NCBI RefSeq assembly: GCF_002304225.1
Contig: NZ_NSLB01000008.1
Span: forward strand, 84,610-148,609
Direction: 5' to 3'
Source: Pseudomonas sp. HAR-UPW-AIA-41
Lineage (GTDB): Bacteria; Pseudomonadota; Gammaproteobacteria; Pseudomonadales; Pseudomonadaceae
Length of the DNA stretch: 64,000 nucleotides
The stretch's first letter is position 1, and each line of letters starts with the position of its first letter. Positions 10,366 to 19,390 of the stretch are shown piece after piece. The translations under genes and the position numbers were made by a program. The notes below the pieces were generated by a model that worked only from the letters and a program-made list of their open reading frames with translations, ran no database searches and had not been told where the DNA came from.

Positions 10366-11166
10366 ATGGGTTGTCGCGTACTGCTGAAAAAGGCGTCCCT
10401 GGTGGGCGCCTTTTTCGTTTCTGCGATTTGGCTGGGGGCGGCGGGCGCCACCTGTATGGCGCCTTCTGCCGGTCAGGAAGTGCGTGTCGAGCGCGCGGTG
10501 GATGGCGACACGCTCAAGCTAGCCGATGGTCGCAGCGTGCGCCTGATCGGGGTGAATGCCCCGGAGCTGGCGCATCATGGTCGTCCGGCCGAACCTCTGG
10601 GGCAGAAGGCGCAGCAGCGTCTGGCCGAGCTGGTCAGGCAAAGTGAGCAGCGCGTGCGTCTGGTCAGTGGCCGGCAGGCGCGCGATCACTACGGGCGGGT
10701 GCTGGCGCATGCGTTCGACGCCCGTGGGCGCAATCTTGAAGAACAGCTGCTCGCCGAGGGGCTGGGGTTTATGGTGGCGCTGGCGCCCAACGTGGCGCTC
10801 GCTGACTGTCAGGCGCAGGCCGAGCAGCAGGCCCGCGCGGCACGCCTTGGCGTGTGGCAGCGCAGTCCGGTACGGGCAGCCGATGACCTGTCGCAAGGTG
10901 GTTTTTCCTTGCTACGTGCCCGGGTTGAGCGCGTCGAGCGCAATCGCGGAGGCATCTGGCTGGAAATGGTCGGGCCGCTGGTGGTGCAGGTGCCGGGCAA
11001 GCACGTGAAGAATTTTTCTGTCGATGAGTTGGAGGCGCTGACCGGACGAGAGCTTGAGGTCCGGGGCTGGGTCATCGATCGGGCACGTCGCGGCGGTCTC
11101 AAACCGAATCAGGCGCGTTGGCTGCTGCAGGTATCGCATCCGCGGATGCTGGAGGTGAAACCATGA
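10366..11166 (+). CDS. Secreted staphylococcal-nuclease-like (SNase/TNase) protein
   Basis: 266 residues with a signal peptide (basic start LLKK, then a hydrophobic core to about GAAGA at 27). Residues about 37-158 form an SNase domain: VDGDTLKL, VRLIGVNAPE, and RDHYGRVLAHAF match the calcium/arginine active-site regions. The C-terminal 100 residues resemble an OB-fold extension. Likely cleaves nucleic acids in the periplasm or outside the cell. The start ATG has GAGG about 11 bases upstream. The coding region of the signal peptide also forms the rpmE terminator, so full-length transcripts need read-through or an internal promoter. The stop overlaps the next start (ATGA). Confidence 0.88.
   Translation: MGCRVLLKKASLVGAFFVSAIWLGAAGATCMAPSAGQEVRVERAVDGDTLKLADGRSVRLIGVNAPELAHHGRPAEPLGQKAQQRLAELVRQSEQRVRLVSGRQARDHYGRVLAHAFDARGRNLEEQLLAEGLGFMVALAPNVALADCQAQAEQQARAARLGVWQRSPVRAADDLSQGGFSLLRARVERVERNRGGIWLEMVGPLVVQVPGKHVKNFSVDELEALTGRELEVRGWVIDRARRGGLKPNQARWLLQVSHPRMLEVKP
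10387..10415 (+). terminator. rpmE terminator embedded in the nuclease signal-peptide codons
   Basis: AAAAAGGCG (10387-10395) pairs with CGCCTTTTT (10407-10415), with an inner CCC/GGG pairing around TGGT. This is a textbook intrinsic terminator 44 bases after the rpmE stop. It encodes residues 8-17 (KKASLVGAFF) of the downstream protein. Confidence 0.85.
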
Positions 11167-12590
11167 TGAGGCTCGTTGCTCTGCTGATGTTGCTGCAGGC
11201 GCTGGCGGGGTGTGCGGTCAATCCGGCCACCGGGCGCAGTGACTTCGTGATGATGAGCGAGCAGCAGGAGCTCGCCATGGGGCGCCAGTACAACCAGGAG
11301 ATTGCCAGGCAATATCCGCGCTACCCCGACGAGGCGCTGCAGGCCTATGTGCAGCAGGTGGGTGAGCGAGTGGCCAGTCACAGTCACCGCAGCAACCTGG
11401 CCTACCACTTCACCGTGATTGACTCACCGGACATCAACGCCTTCGCCTTGCCGGGCGGCTATATCTACATTCACCGGGGTTTGATGGCTTATCTTAACTC
11501 CGAAGCGGAGCTGGCCGCCGTGCTGGGCCACGAAGTCGGGCATGTCACGGCACGCCACAGCGTGCGCCAGCAGAGTCAGTCGGCCGCCTGGGGCATCCTC
11601 GGGCAGGCCGTGGCGGTCGGCACCGGAGTTGGTGCGGCTGCGGATATCACCAATGTGCTGGGTGGCGCGGTGGTCAGCGGTTATGGCCGTGATATGGAGC
11701 TGGAGGCTGATGGGTTGGGCGCCCAGTATCTGGCACGCAGCGGCTATGACCCGCGGGCGATGATCGAGGTGGTCAAGGTGCTCAAGGCGCAGAGTGACTT
11801 CGCCCGCGATCAGGCGCGCGCCAAGGGGCAGGCCGAGCCGCCGTCCAGCTATCACGGTCTGTTTGATACCCACCCAGATCACGACACGCGCCTGCAGCAG
11901 GTGGTCGGGCCGGCCAGCGCGCTGGCTTCCGGCAGCGGGCAGGAGGACCGGCGCGATGAATACCTGCAGCGCATTCAGGGCCTGCCTTTTGGTGATTCCG
12001 CAGAGACCGGTGTGCGGCGCGGGTCAGCGTTCTATCATCGGGATCTCAACTTCACGCTGCGCTATCCGCAGGGCTGGGCGCTGGATAATCGCCCCGATGT
12101 GCTGATCGGTCAGTCACCCGATGAGCGGGCGGTGCTTGCCATGACGCTGGGCGAGGCGCGTCAGGGCGAGTCCGCTGCCGATTTTCTGCGGCGCAAGGCG
12201 GGTGGGCAGGTGCGCGAGCAGCTGCCTTTGCCGGGAGAGGATGGTGTCGTCGGTATTCTCCCCGGCAGGCCAGCGCGCCGTGTGGCGGTGGTGATGCGTG
12301 GTGGGCATGCCTATCAGTTCGTTGGTGTGGTGCGCGAGGGTTCGCTGCAGTCCTGGGATGATGCTTTTATGCAGGTCATCAAGAGCTTCCGGCCGCTGCA
12401 AGCCGATGAGCGCAAGCTGGCCGAGCCAAGGCGGCTGAAACTGGTCAGGCTGAAGCCCGGGCAGCAGTTGCAGGACTTCATTGGTAAAGGTGGTAAGCCC
12501 GAAGAGTCGCTGGCGCGTTTGCGTCTGCTCAATGGCCTGTACCCGAGCGGAGAGGCCAAAAACGGCGAATGGCTGAAGATTCTCGACTAG
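11163..12590 (+). CDS. M48-family zinc metalloprotease lipoprotein (BepA/YfgC-like)
   Basis: 475 residues. The N-terminus has a lipoprotein signal with lipobox LAGC (Cys17). The zinc site is HEVGH (123-127) with a third-ligand glutamate near 181 (MELEADGLG), giving the M48 catalytic domain up to about 265. The C-terminal half (about 275-475) carries repeated FRYPxGW-like and loop segments seen in Pseudomonas members, and ends in a LysM-like stretch (LKPGQQLQDFI ... LNGL). Likely processes or quality-controls envelope proteins from the outer or inner membrane. Start ATG 11163 has SD GGAGG and overlaps the nuclease stop, so the genes are translationally coupled. Confidence 0.87.
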   Translation: MMRLVALLMLLQALAGCAVNPATGRSDFVMMSEQQELAMGRQYNQEIARQYPRYPDEALQAYVQQVGERVASHSHRSNLAYHFTVIDSPDINAFALPGGYIYIHRGLMAYLNSEAELAAVLGHEVGHVTARHSVRQQSQSAAWGILGQAVAVGTGVGAAADITNVLGGAVVSGYGRDMELEADGLGAQYLARSGYDPRAMIEVVKVLKAQSDFARDQARAKGQAEPPSSYHGLFDTHPDHDTRLQQVVGPASALASGSGQEDRRDEYLQRIQGLPFGDSAETGVRRGSAFYHRDLNFTLRYPQGWALDNRPDVLIGQSPDERAVLAMTLGEARQGESAADFLRRKAGGQVREQLPLPGEDGVVGILPGRPARRVAVVMRGGHAYQFVGVVREGSLQSWDDAFMQVIKSFRPLQADERKLAEPRRLKLVRLKPGQQLQDFIGKGGKPEESLARLRLLNGLYPSGEAKNGEWLKILD

Positions 12591-12608
12591 CCTTTATGGG
12601 GATTGACC

Positions 12609-12638
12609 TTGAGGCTGCGGGCGGCTTTGCCGTATGCT
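12609..12638 (+). promoter_or_regulatory. Weak sigma-70 promoter candidate for maeB
   Basis: TTGAGG (12609-12614) and TATGCT (12633-12638) are separated by 18 bases and lie 40 bases upstream of the malic enzyme start. Confidence 0.35.
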
Positions 12639-12677
12639 CCCTGCCCCTGTTGTACATCACCTTGCGGAATAGCGAAC

Positions 12678-13946
12678 ATGTCCGATCTGAAAAACGCCGC
12701 GCTTGAATACCACGCCAATCCTCGCCCCGGAAAGCTCAGCGTCGAACTGACCAAGCCGACGGCGACTGCCCGCGACCTGTCGCTGGCCTACAGCCCTGGC
12801 GTGGCCGAGCCTGTGCGTGAGATCGCGCGTGATCCGGAACTGGCCTATCGCTACACCGGCAAAGGCAATCTGGTAGCGGTCATCTCCGACGGCACGGCCA
12901 TTCTCGGTCTGGGTGATCTCGGCCCGCTGGCCTCCAAGCCGGTGATGGAAGGCAAGGGTGTACTGTTCAAGCGTTTTGCCGGTATCGACGTGTTCGACAT
13001 CGAAGTCGACTCCGAAAGCCCGCAGGCGTTCATCGACACGGTCAAGCGTATCTCCATCACTTTCGGCGGCATCAACCTCGAGGACATCAAGGCACCCGAG
13101 TGCTTCGAGATCGAGCGTGCACTGATCGAGCAGTGCGACATTCCGGTGTTTCATGACGATCAGCACGGTACCGCCATCGTGACGGCGGCAGGCATGCTCA
13201 ACGCGCTGGAAATCGCCGGCAAGACGCTGCCCGAAGCCAAGATTGTCTGCCTCGGCGCGGGTGCTGCCGCCATCTCCTGCATGAAGCTGCTGGTGAGCAT
13301 GGGTGCCAAGGTCGAGAACATCTTCATGATCGACCGCAAGGGCGTGATTCACTCCAAGCGTGACGATCTCAATCAGTACAAGGCCGTGTTCGCGCTCGAG
13401 ACCGACAAGCGCACTCTGTCCGAAGCGCTGGATGGCGCCGACGTATTCGTTGGTCTGTCGGGTGCCAACCTGCTCAGTGCCGATGATCTCAAGCGCATGG
13501 CTCGCGACCCGATCGTCTTTGCCTGCTCCAACCCTGATCCGGAGATCAAGCCGGAGCTGGCGCGCGAGGCGCGTCCGGATGTGATCATGGCGACCGGTCG
13601 TTCGGACTACCCGAACCAGGTCAACAACGTGCTGGGCTTCCCCTTCATCTTCCGTGGCGCGCTCGACGTGCGCGCCACGCGCATCAACGAAGAAATGAAG
13701 ATCGCCGCTGCTCACGCGCTGCGCGAACTGGCCAAGCTGCCGGTGCCGCAGGAAGTCTGTGATGCCTATGGTGGCATCGCGCTGAGCTTCGGCCGCGAGT
13801 ACATCATTCCGAAGCCGATGGATGCGCGTCTGATCACCGTGGTTTGCGATGCGGTGGCCAAGGCTGCAATCGACAGCGGCGTGGCGACCCTGCCGTATCC
13901 AAAGCACTATCCGCTGCAGTCTGTAAGCGATGTGTTCAGTGGCTGA
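12678..13946 (+). CDS. maeB: NAD(P)-dependent malic enzyme (short form)
   Basis: Oxidatively decarboxylates malate to pyruvate, making NAD(P)H. 422 residues from ATG 12678. Catalytic Tyr38 (LAYSPGVAEP) and Lys93 (VMEGKGVLFK) are present, as are the metal-binding ED residues (INLEDIKAPE) and the nucleotide-binding CLGAGAAA. The protein lacks the C-terminal phosphotransacetylase-like domain of enterobacterial MaeB (about 760 residues), so it is a stand-alone catalytic unit as in other pseudomonads. It ends at a strong terminator shared with ponA. Confidence 0.94.
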   Translation: MSDLKNAALEYHANPRPGKLSVELTKPTATARDLSLAYSPGVAEPVREIARDPELAYRYTGKGNLVAVISDGTAILGLGDLGPLASKPVMEGKGVLFKRFAGIDVFDIEVDSESPQAFIDTVKRISITFGGINLEDIKAPECFEIERALIEQCDIPVFHDDQHGTAIVTAAGMLNALEIAGKTLPEAKIVCLGAGAAAISCMKLLVSMGAKVENIFMIDRKGVIHSKRDDLNQYKAVFALETDKRTLSEALDGADVFVGLSGANLLSADDLKRMARDPIVFACSNPDPEIKPELAREARPDVIMATGRSDYPNQVNNVLGFPFIFRGALDVRATRINEEMKIAAAHALRELAKLPVPQEVCDAYGGIALSFGREYIIPKPMDARLITVVCDAVAKAAIDSGVATLPYPKHYPLQSVSDVFSG

Positions 13947-13960
13947 TTGAGCTTAGAAAT

Positions 13961-13990
13961 AAAAAAGCCCCGCAGACGCGGGGCTTTTTT
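13961..13990. terminator. Bidirectional terminator between maeB and ponA
   Basis: Perfect 13-base arms 13961-13973 and 13978-13990 (A-run plus GCCCCGC) with loop AGAC. A and T runs on both sides serve the convergent genes. Confidence 0.92.
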
Positions 13991-14004
13991 ATTTCGGCCG
14001 GTGA

Positions 14005-16419
14005 TCAGAACAGATCCATTGGTGCGCTGCCGCTTTCGTCCTCAGGCAGGGGGCTGCCGGGAATGCTGCCGAAACCCTCCACCTCGCTGGTCGGCGGCGG
14101 TGTGTCTTCGCTTTTGAATACCTCAAAGTAAGCGTCACTGGCGCCTGGGGCAGCTGCACGACCACTTCGTGGGTCAATGCGCAGGCTGAGTATGCCAGCG
14201 GGCTCGGGCTGAAGGTGCTCCGGCTTGTCCTTGAGGGCCACGCTCATGAAGCTCATCCAGATCGGCAAGGCAACCGTGCCGCCATATTCGGTGCGGCCGA
14301 GGCTCTCCGGTTGATCAAAGCCGGCCCACACAGTCGTGACATAGTCGGCGTTGTAGCCGGAGAACCAGCTGTCCTTGGACTCGTTGGTGGTGCCAGTTTT
14401 GCCGGCCAGGTCATTGCGCCCCATGGCTAATGCTCGGCGCCCTGTGCCGCGCCGAATAACATCCTGCAGCATGGAGGTCATGATGTACGTCGTGCGTTCA
14501 TCAACAACCCGCTCTGCTGGTTTGATTTCGGTAGCTGTATTGCTCGCAGTCGCTAAGTCGCTCTGGTTTTCTGTGGAGGCGCTATCAGCGGATGGCGCGC
14601 TGGCTGGATTAGCGCGAAACACCACGTTGCCAGTGCGATCAGTGATCTGCTCAATCAGGTAGGGCGAAACGCTGTAGCCGCCGTTGGCAAGAACGCTCCA
14701 GCCTGTAGCAATTTCCAATGGCGTGAGCGTTGCCGTGCCTAGGGCGAGTGAGAGATTGCGTGGCAGCTCGTCGCGTTTGAATCCAAAGCGGGTCGCATAG
14801 TTAAGCGCATAGTCGATGCCAATGGTTTGCAGCAGGCGAATCGACACTAGGTTGCGTGACTTGTACAGCGCTTCACGCAGGCGAATCGGCCCTAGGAAGG
14901 TGTTGTTGTCATTCTTCGGACGCCAGGCTTCTTCCATGCCTGCTTCCTGAAACACTATGGGAGCATCATTGACCAGGCTGGCTGCAGTGAAACCATTGTC
15001 CAGTGCCGCTGCATAAATGAAGGGCTTGAAGCTGGAGCCGGGTTGGCGTTTGGCTTGGGCTGCACGGTTGTAGTTGCTCTGTTCGAAGGAGAAACCGCCT
15101 ACCAAGGCTCGGATGGCCCCATTTTTAGGGTCGAGCGACACTAGGGCGCTCTGCGCCGCGGGAAGCTGACGGAAAGCCAGGCTACCCTCCGGCATGCGCT
15201 CGACGCGAATCAGGTCGCCAATGGTGGCAACGTTGCTCGGGTTTTGCGGGCGTGGGCCCAGGCTGTTGGTATTAAGGAAGGGGCGTGCCCATTTCATGCT
15301 GTCCCAGCTGACGCTTTCTTCCTGCCCTGATCGGGTCAGTACCAGCAGTCCGCTTTTCTCCACCTGGGTGACGATTGCGGGTTCCAGCACGCCGAGTGTC
15401 TTCTGCTTGACGAGCTCCTGCTTCCAGCTCGGTATAGTCATGCCGGGAAAGCGAGCTTCGGGACCTCTATAGCCATGGCGTTGATCATATTCCATCAGAC
15501 CGGACTGAACCGCCTGAGTGGCTGCTGTCTGCAGCTGGCTGGGCGTGGTGGTGATTACTGAGAAGCCTTCGGTGTAGGCTTCGCTGCCGTAGCGGCCAAC
15601 CATTTCGGCGCGTGCCATCTCGGCAATATAAGGCGCTTGCAGTTCGGGAACTGTCACGTGTTGGACGACTTCGATCGGCTCAGCGAGTGCTGCCTGGTAA
15701 CGAGCTTGGTCGATCTTGCCGAGCTTCAGCATGCGACCAAGAATCCAGTCGCGACGCTCTTTGCTCCGTTGAGGGTTTACCAGTGGGTTGAAGCGAGAAG
15801 GTGCTTTGGGCAAGCCGGCGATCATGGCTAGCTGGGCGAGGCTGAGCTGGTTGATGCTCTTTCCGTAGTACACCTGTGCTGCGGCTTCAATGCCGTAGGC
15901 GCGGTTGCCCAGGTAGATCTTGTTGATGTAAAGCTCAAGGATTTCGTCTTTGCTCAGCTCGCGCTCGATTTGCAAGGCAAGCAGGATTTCGTTGATCTTG
16001 CGTGAAAAGCTACGCTCGCTGGTCAGAAAGAAATTCTTGGCGACCTGCATGGTGATGGTACTTCCGCCACTCTGGATCTGCCCGCTTTGCAAAATTTGCG
16101 TGGCAGCGCGCATCAGGCTGCTTGGGTCGACACCATAATGATTGGCGAAATTGTCGTCTTCAGCTGCCAGGATGGCATTGATGAAGTCGCTAGGGATTTG
16201 TTGGAAGCTGATGGGGGAGCGGCGCATTTCACCAAACTCGGCAATCAGCTTTCCGTCCTGGCTGTACACCCTGAGAGGAATCTGAAGTTTGATCGTGCGC
16301 AGCGACTCGACGGATGGCAGGCCGGGGCTAAGATAAAGATAGGTGCCGCTCAAACTGAGTAGCAAGCCACAAAAAATGGCAACGCCGGACCACCAGAAAA
16401 GCTTCAACAAGCGCATCAA
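14005..16419 (-). CDS. ponA: Penicillin-binding protein 1A
   Basis: Bifunctional peptidoglycan synthase (class A PBP), 804 residues. One N-terminal membrane helix (8-30); GT51 glycosyltransferase domain with catalytic Glu87 (AAEDDNFANHYGVD) and the STITMQ motif; an OB/linker domain; transpeptidase domain with Ser462 (GSSFKP) and KTGTT (Lys674). Divergent from pilMNOPQ, a neighbourhood conserved in Pseudomonas and many other gammaproteobacteria, where PBP1A lies beside pilus assembly genes. The start MMRLLK is preceded by AGCC and AT-rich sequence; the second Met is equally possible. Confidence 0.97.
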   Translation of the reverse strand: MMRLLKLFWWSGVAIFCGLLLSLSGTYLYLSPGLPSVESLRTIKLQIPLRVYSQDGKLIAEFGEMRRSPISFQQIPSDFINAILAAEDDNFANHYGVDPSSLMRAATQILQSGQIQSGGSTITMQVAKNFFLTSERSFSRKINEILLALQIERELSKDEILELYINKIYLGNRAYGIEAAAQVYYGKSINQLSLAQLAMIAGLPKAPSRFNPLVNPQRSKERRDWILGRMLKLGKIDQARYQAALAEPIEVVQHVTVPELQAPYIAEMARAEMVGRYGSEAYTEGFSVITTTPSQLQTAATQAVQSGLMEYDQRHGYRGPEARFPGMTIPSWKQELVKQKTLGVLEPAIVTQVEKSGLLVLTRSGQEESVSWDSMKWARPFLNTNSLGPRPQNPSNVATIGDLIRVERMPEGSLAFRQLPAAQSALVSLDPKNGAIRALVGGFSFEQSNYNRAAQAKRQPGSSFKPFIYAAALDNGFTAASLVNDAPIVFQEAGMEEAWRPKNDNNTFLGPIRLREALYKSRNLVSIRLLQTIGIDYALNYATRFGFKRDELPRNLSLALGTATLTPLEIATGWSVLANGGYSVSPYLIEQITDRTGNVVFRANPASAPSADSASTENQSDLATASNTATEIKPAERVVDERTTYIMTSMLQDVIRRGTGRRALAMGRNDLAGKTGTTNESKDSWFSGYNADYVTTVWAGFDQPESLGRTEYGGTVALPIWMSFMSVALKDKPEHLQPEPAGILSLRIDPRSGRAAAPGASDAYFEVFKSEDTPPPTSEVEGFGSIPGSPLPEDESGSAPMDLF

Positions 16420-16488
16420 GGCTATTGGATTTCCAGTTAAAAGAATGAGTTATGAAAGGGGTGGGGCTGAAAGGGAAAGGCTGGTCAC

Positions 16489-16494
16489 ATTATA
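16489..16494 (-). promoter_or_regulatory. -10 element (TATAAT) for ponA
   Basis: A perfect TATAAT on the minus strand, about 70 bases before the ponA start, with only a weak -35 (TGGCTA-like) at suitable spacing. Confidence 0.45.
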
Positions 16495-16519
16495 AGCGTT
16501 TTTTTTCCTGGGTAGCCAT

Positions 16520-16548
16520 TTGCGCTTCTGTCAAGACTGTTATTTAAT
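16520..16548 (+). promoter_or_regulatory. Sigma-70 promoter candidate for pilMNOPQ
   Basis: TTGCGC (16520-16525) and TTTAAT (16543-16548) with a 17-base spacer, 52 bases upstream of pilM and divergent from ponA. Confidence 0.5.
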
Positions 16549-16573
16549 GTGGAAAAACATAAATCGTCCGTAA

Positions 16574-17661
<1,088 letters not shown>

Positions 17662-17662
<1 letters not shown>

Positions 17663-18246
17663 TGGCACGGATCAACCTCTTACCTTGGCGGGAGCAACTG
17701 CGCGAGGAGCGTAAACAGCGATTCCTTGTGGCTATGGTGGCTTTTATTGGCTTGGGTGCTGGCTTGGTTTTTCTTGCTGCACAGTATCTGAATTCACAGA
17801 TTGAAAATCAGATGGCGCGCAATGAGTTTGTGCGTAAGGAGATCGCTGTTCTGGATGCGCGCATCAAGGAAATCAGTGAGCTGAAAACCAAGAAAGAACA
17901 GCTGCTGGAACGGATGAAAATCATCCAGGACTTGCAGGGCAATCGACCTGTTATTGGGCGTGTATTTGATCAGTTGGTACGCACGCTGCCCGATGGTGTT
18001 TATTTCTCAAGTGTGAAAATGGCTGGGAAAGCCATCACCATTGCGGGGGCGGCTGAGTCGAATAATCGTGTCTCTAATTTGATGCGCAATCTGGATGCTT
18101 CTGAATGGCTGGAGGCGCCGAACCTGTCTGAGGTTAAGGCGGTGACCGCAGGGGCCGTAGATCAGGCAAATGTCTTTTTGCTGACGGTTCAGCAGACACA
18201 GCCTGCCGTCGAAGGTCAGTCTACTGACGGGGGGGCGAAGAAATGA
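17662..18246 (+). CDS. pilN: Type IV pilus alignment protein PilN
   Basis: 194 residues. The cytoplasmic N-terminus carries the conserved INLLPWR motif that docks on PilM. There is a single membrane helix at about 22-42, then a coiled coil (KEIAVLDARIKEISELKTKKEQ, about 60-90) and a ferredoxin-like periplasmic domain that pairs with PilO. Overlaps pilO by 4 bases. Noticeably AT-richer than housekeeping genes such as gltB. Confidence 0.96.
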
Positions 18247-18872
18247 GTTTTGCAGATTCTCTTGAGGCGCTGCGCAAGATTGATATTAATGATCTGGATG
18301 TTAACAACTTAGGATCGTGGCCGGCTCCGGTAAAGTTTATAACCTGCATTATTCTCTTGGTTGCGGTGCTGGGTCTGGGGTACTACTTGCATCTGAACGA
18401 TTTGCAGCTGCAGCTCGATAACGAACGAGGACAAGAGGAAACATTAAAGCAACAATTTTCGACTAAGGCCTTTCAGGCAGCAAATCTTGAAGCCTACAAA
18501 GTGCAAATGGCTGAGATGGAGGAGTCATTCGGTGCTTTGTTGCGGCAATTGCCGAGTGATACTGAAGTGCCCGGTTTGCTTGAGGATATAACTCGCACGG
18601 GGCTTGGTAGTGGCTTGGAGTTTTCTGAGATCAAGTTGCAGCCTGAGGTTGCTCAGCAGTTCTATATAGAGTTGCCTATAAAGATTTCTGTGGTCGGTAG
18701 TTATCACGATTTGGCTACCTTTGTCAGTGGGGTGGCCAGTCTTCCCCGTATTGTCACTCTGCATGATTTTGAGGTTCAGCCTGTGACTTCTGAGGCGGGA
18801 AGCTCGCGCCTGGCTATGTCAATCTTGGCTAGAACCTATCGTTATAACGATAAGGGGCTTGGGAATAAATGA
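18243..18872 (+). CDS. pilO: Type IV pilus alignment protein PilO
   Basis: 209 residues: short cytoplasmic N-terminus, one membrane helix at about 31-49, a coiled coil (QLQLDNERGQEETLKQQF), and a C-terminal ferredoxin-like periplasmic domain. It forms heterodimers with PilN and binds PilP, bridging the inner-membrane platform to the secretin. Overlaps both neighbours by 4 bases, indicating coupled translation. Confidence 0.96.
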   Translation: MSFADSLEALRKIDINDLDVNNLGSWPAPVKFITCIILLVAVLGLGYYLHLNDLQLQLDNERGQEETLKQQFSTKAFQAANLEAYKVQMAEMEESFGALLRQLPSDTEVPGLLEDITRTGLGSGLEFSEIKLQPEVAQQFYIELPIKISVVGSYHDLATFVSGVASLPRIVTLHDFEVQPVTSEAGSSRLAMSILARTYRYNDKGLGNK

Positions 18873-19390
18873 GGCTCTCATGGTTTTCACTCGTTTTTTT
18901 CGTCCTGCTGACCGGGTGTGACTCCGGCGGTGATTTCGCAGATCTTCAATCATTCATGGATGAGGTTAAGACGAAGCCGAAGGGGGCAATTGAGCCTCTG
19001 CCTAAGTTCCAAGCTTACGAGGCATTTACCTATAATGCGGCATCTCTTCGAAGCCCTTTTCAGCCTCCAATCAAGATTGATTTGATTCGGCGTGAAAAAG
19101 GCTCAAAGGAAATAAAGCCTGACGAGGCAAGAGTTAAGCAGTTCTTGGAAGGGTTCAATATAGAGACCTTTGAGATGGTCGGCACTCTCAAAAATGAGAC
19201 AGGTGCTTTTGCCTTGGTTAAAGGTGCGGGTGGCGTGCATCGGGTACGTGCAGGGGACTATCTTGGGCGCAATCACGGAAGAATTATGACGATCGATGAA
19301 TCGAAAATCGAAGTCATGGAAATTGTCCCTGATGGCGAGGGTGGGTGGCTGGAACGCCCAAGAACTTTGCCGTTGAAGGAGCGCGCTTAA
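18869..19390 (+). CDS. pilP: Type IV pilus assembly lipoprotein PilP
   Basis: 173-residue inner-membrane lipoprotein with lipobox LTGC (Cys17). A disordered segment that binds PilN/PilO is followed by a C-terminal beta-sandwich (FNIETFEMVGTLKNETGAFALVKG to the end) that contacts the N-domains of PilQ. Its stop is immediately followed by the pilQ ATG. Confidence 0.95.
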   Translation: MRLSWFSLVFFVLLTGCDSGGDFADLQSFMDEVKTKPKGAIEPLPKFQAYEAFTYNAASLRSPFQPPIKIDLIRREKGSKEIKPDEARVKQFLEGFNIETFEMVGTLKNETGAFALVKGAGGVHRVRAGDYLGRNHGRIMTIDESKIEVMEIVPDGEGGWLERPRTLPLKERA

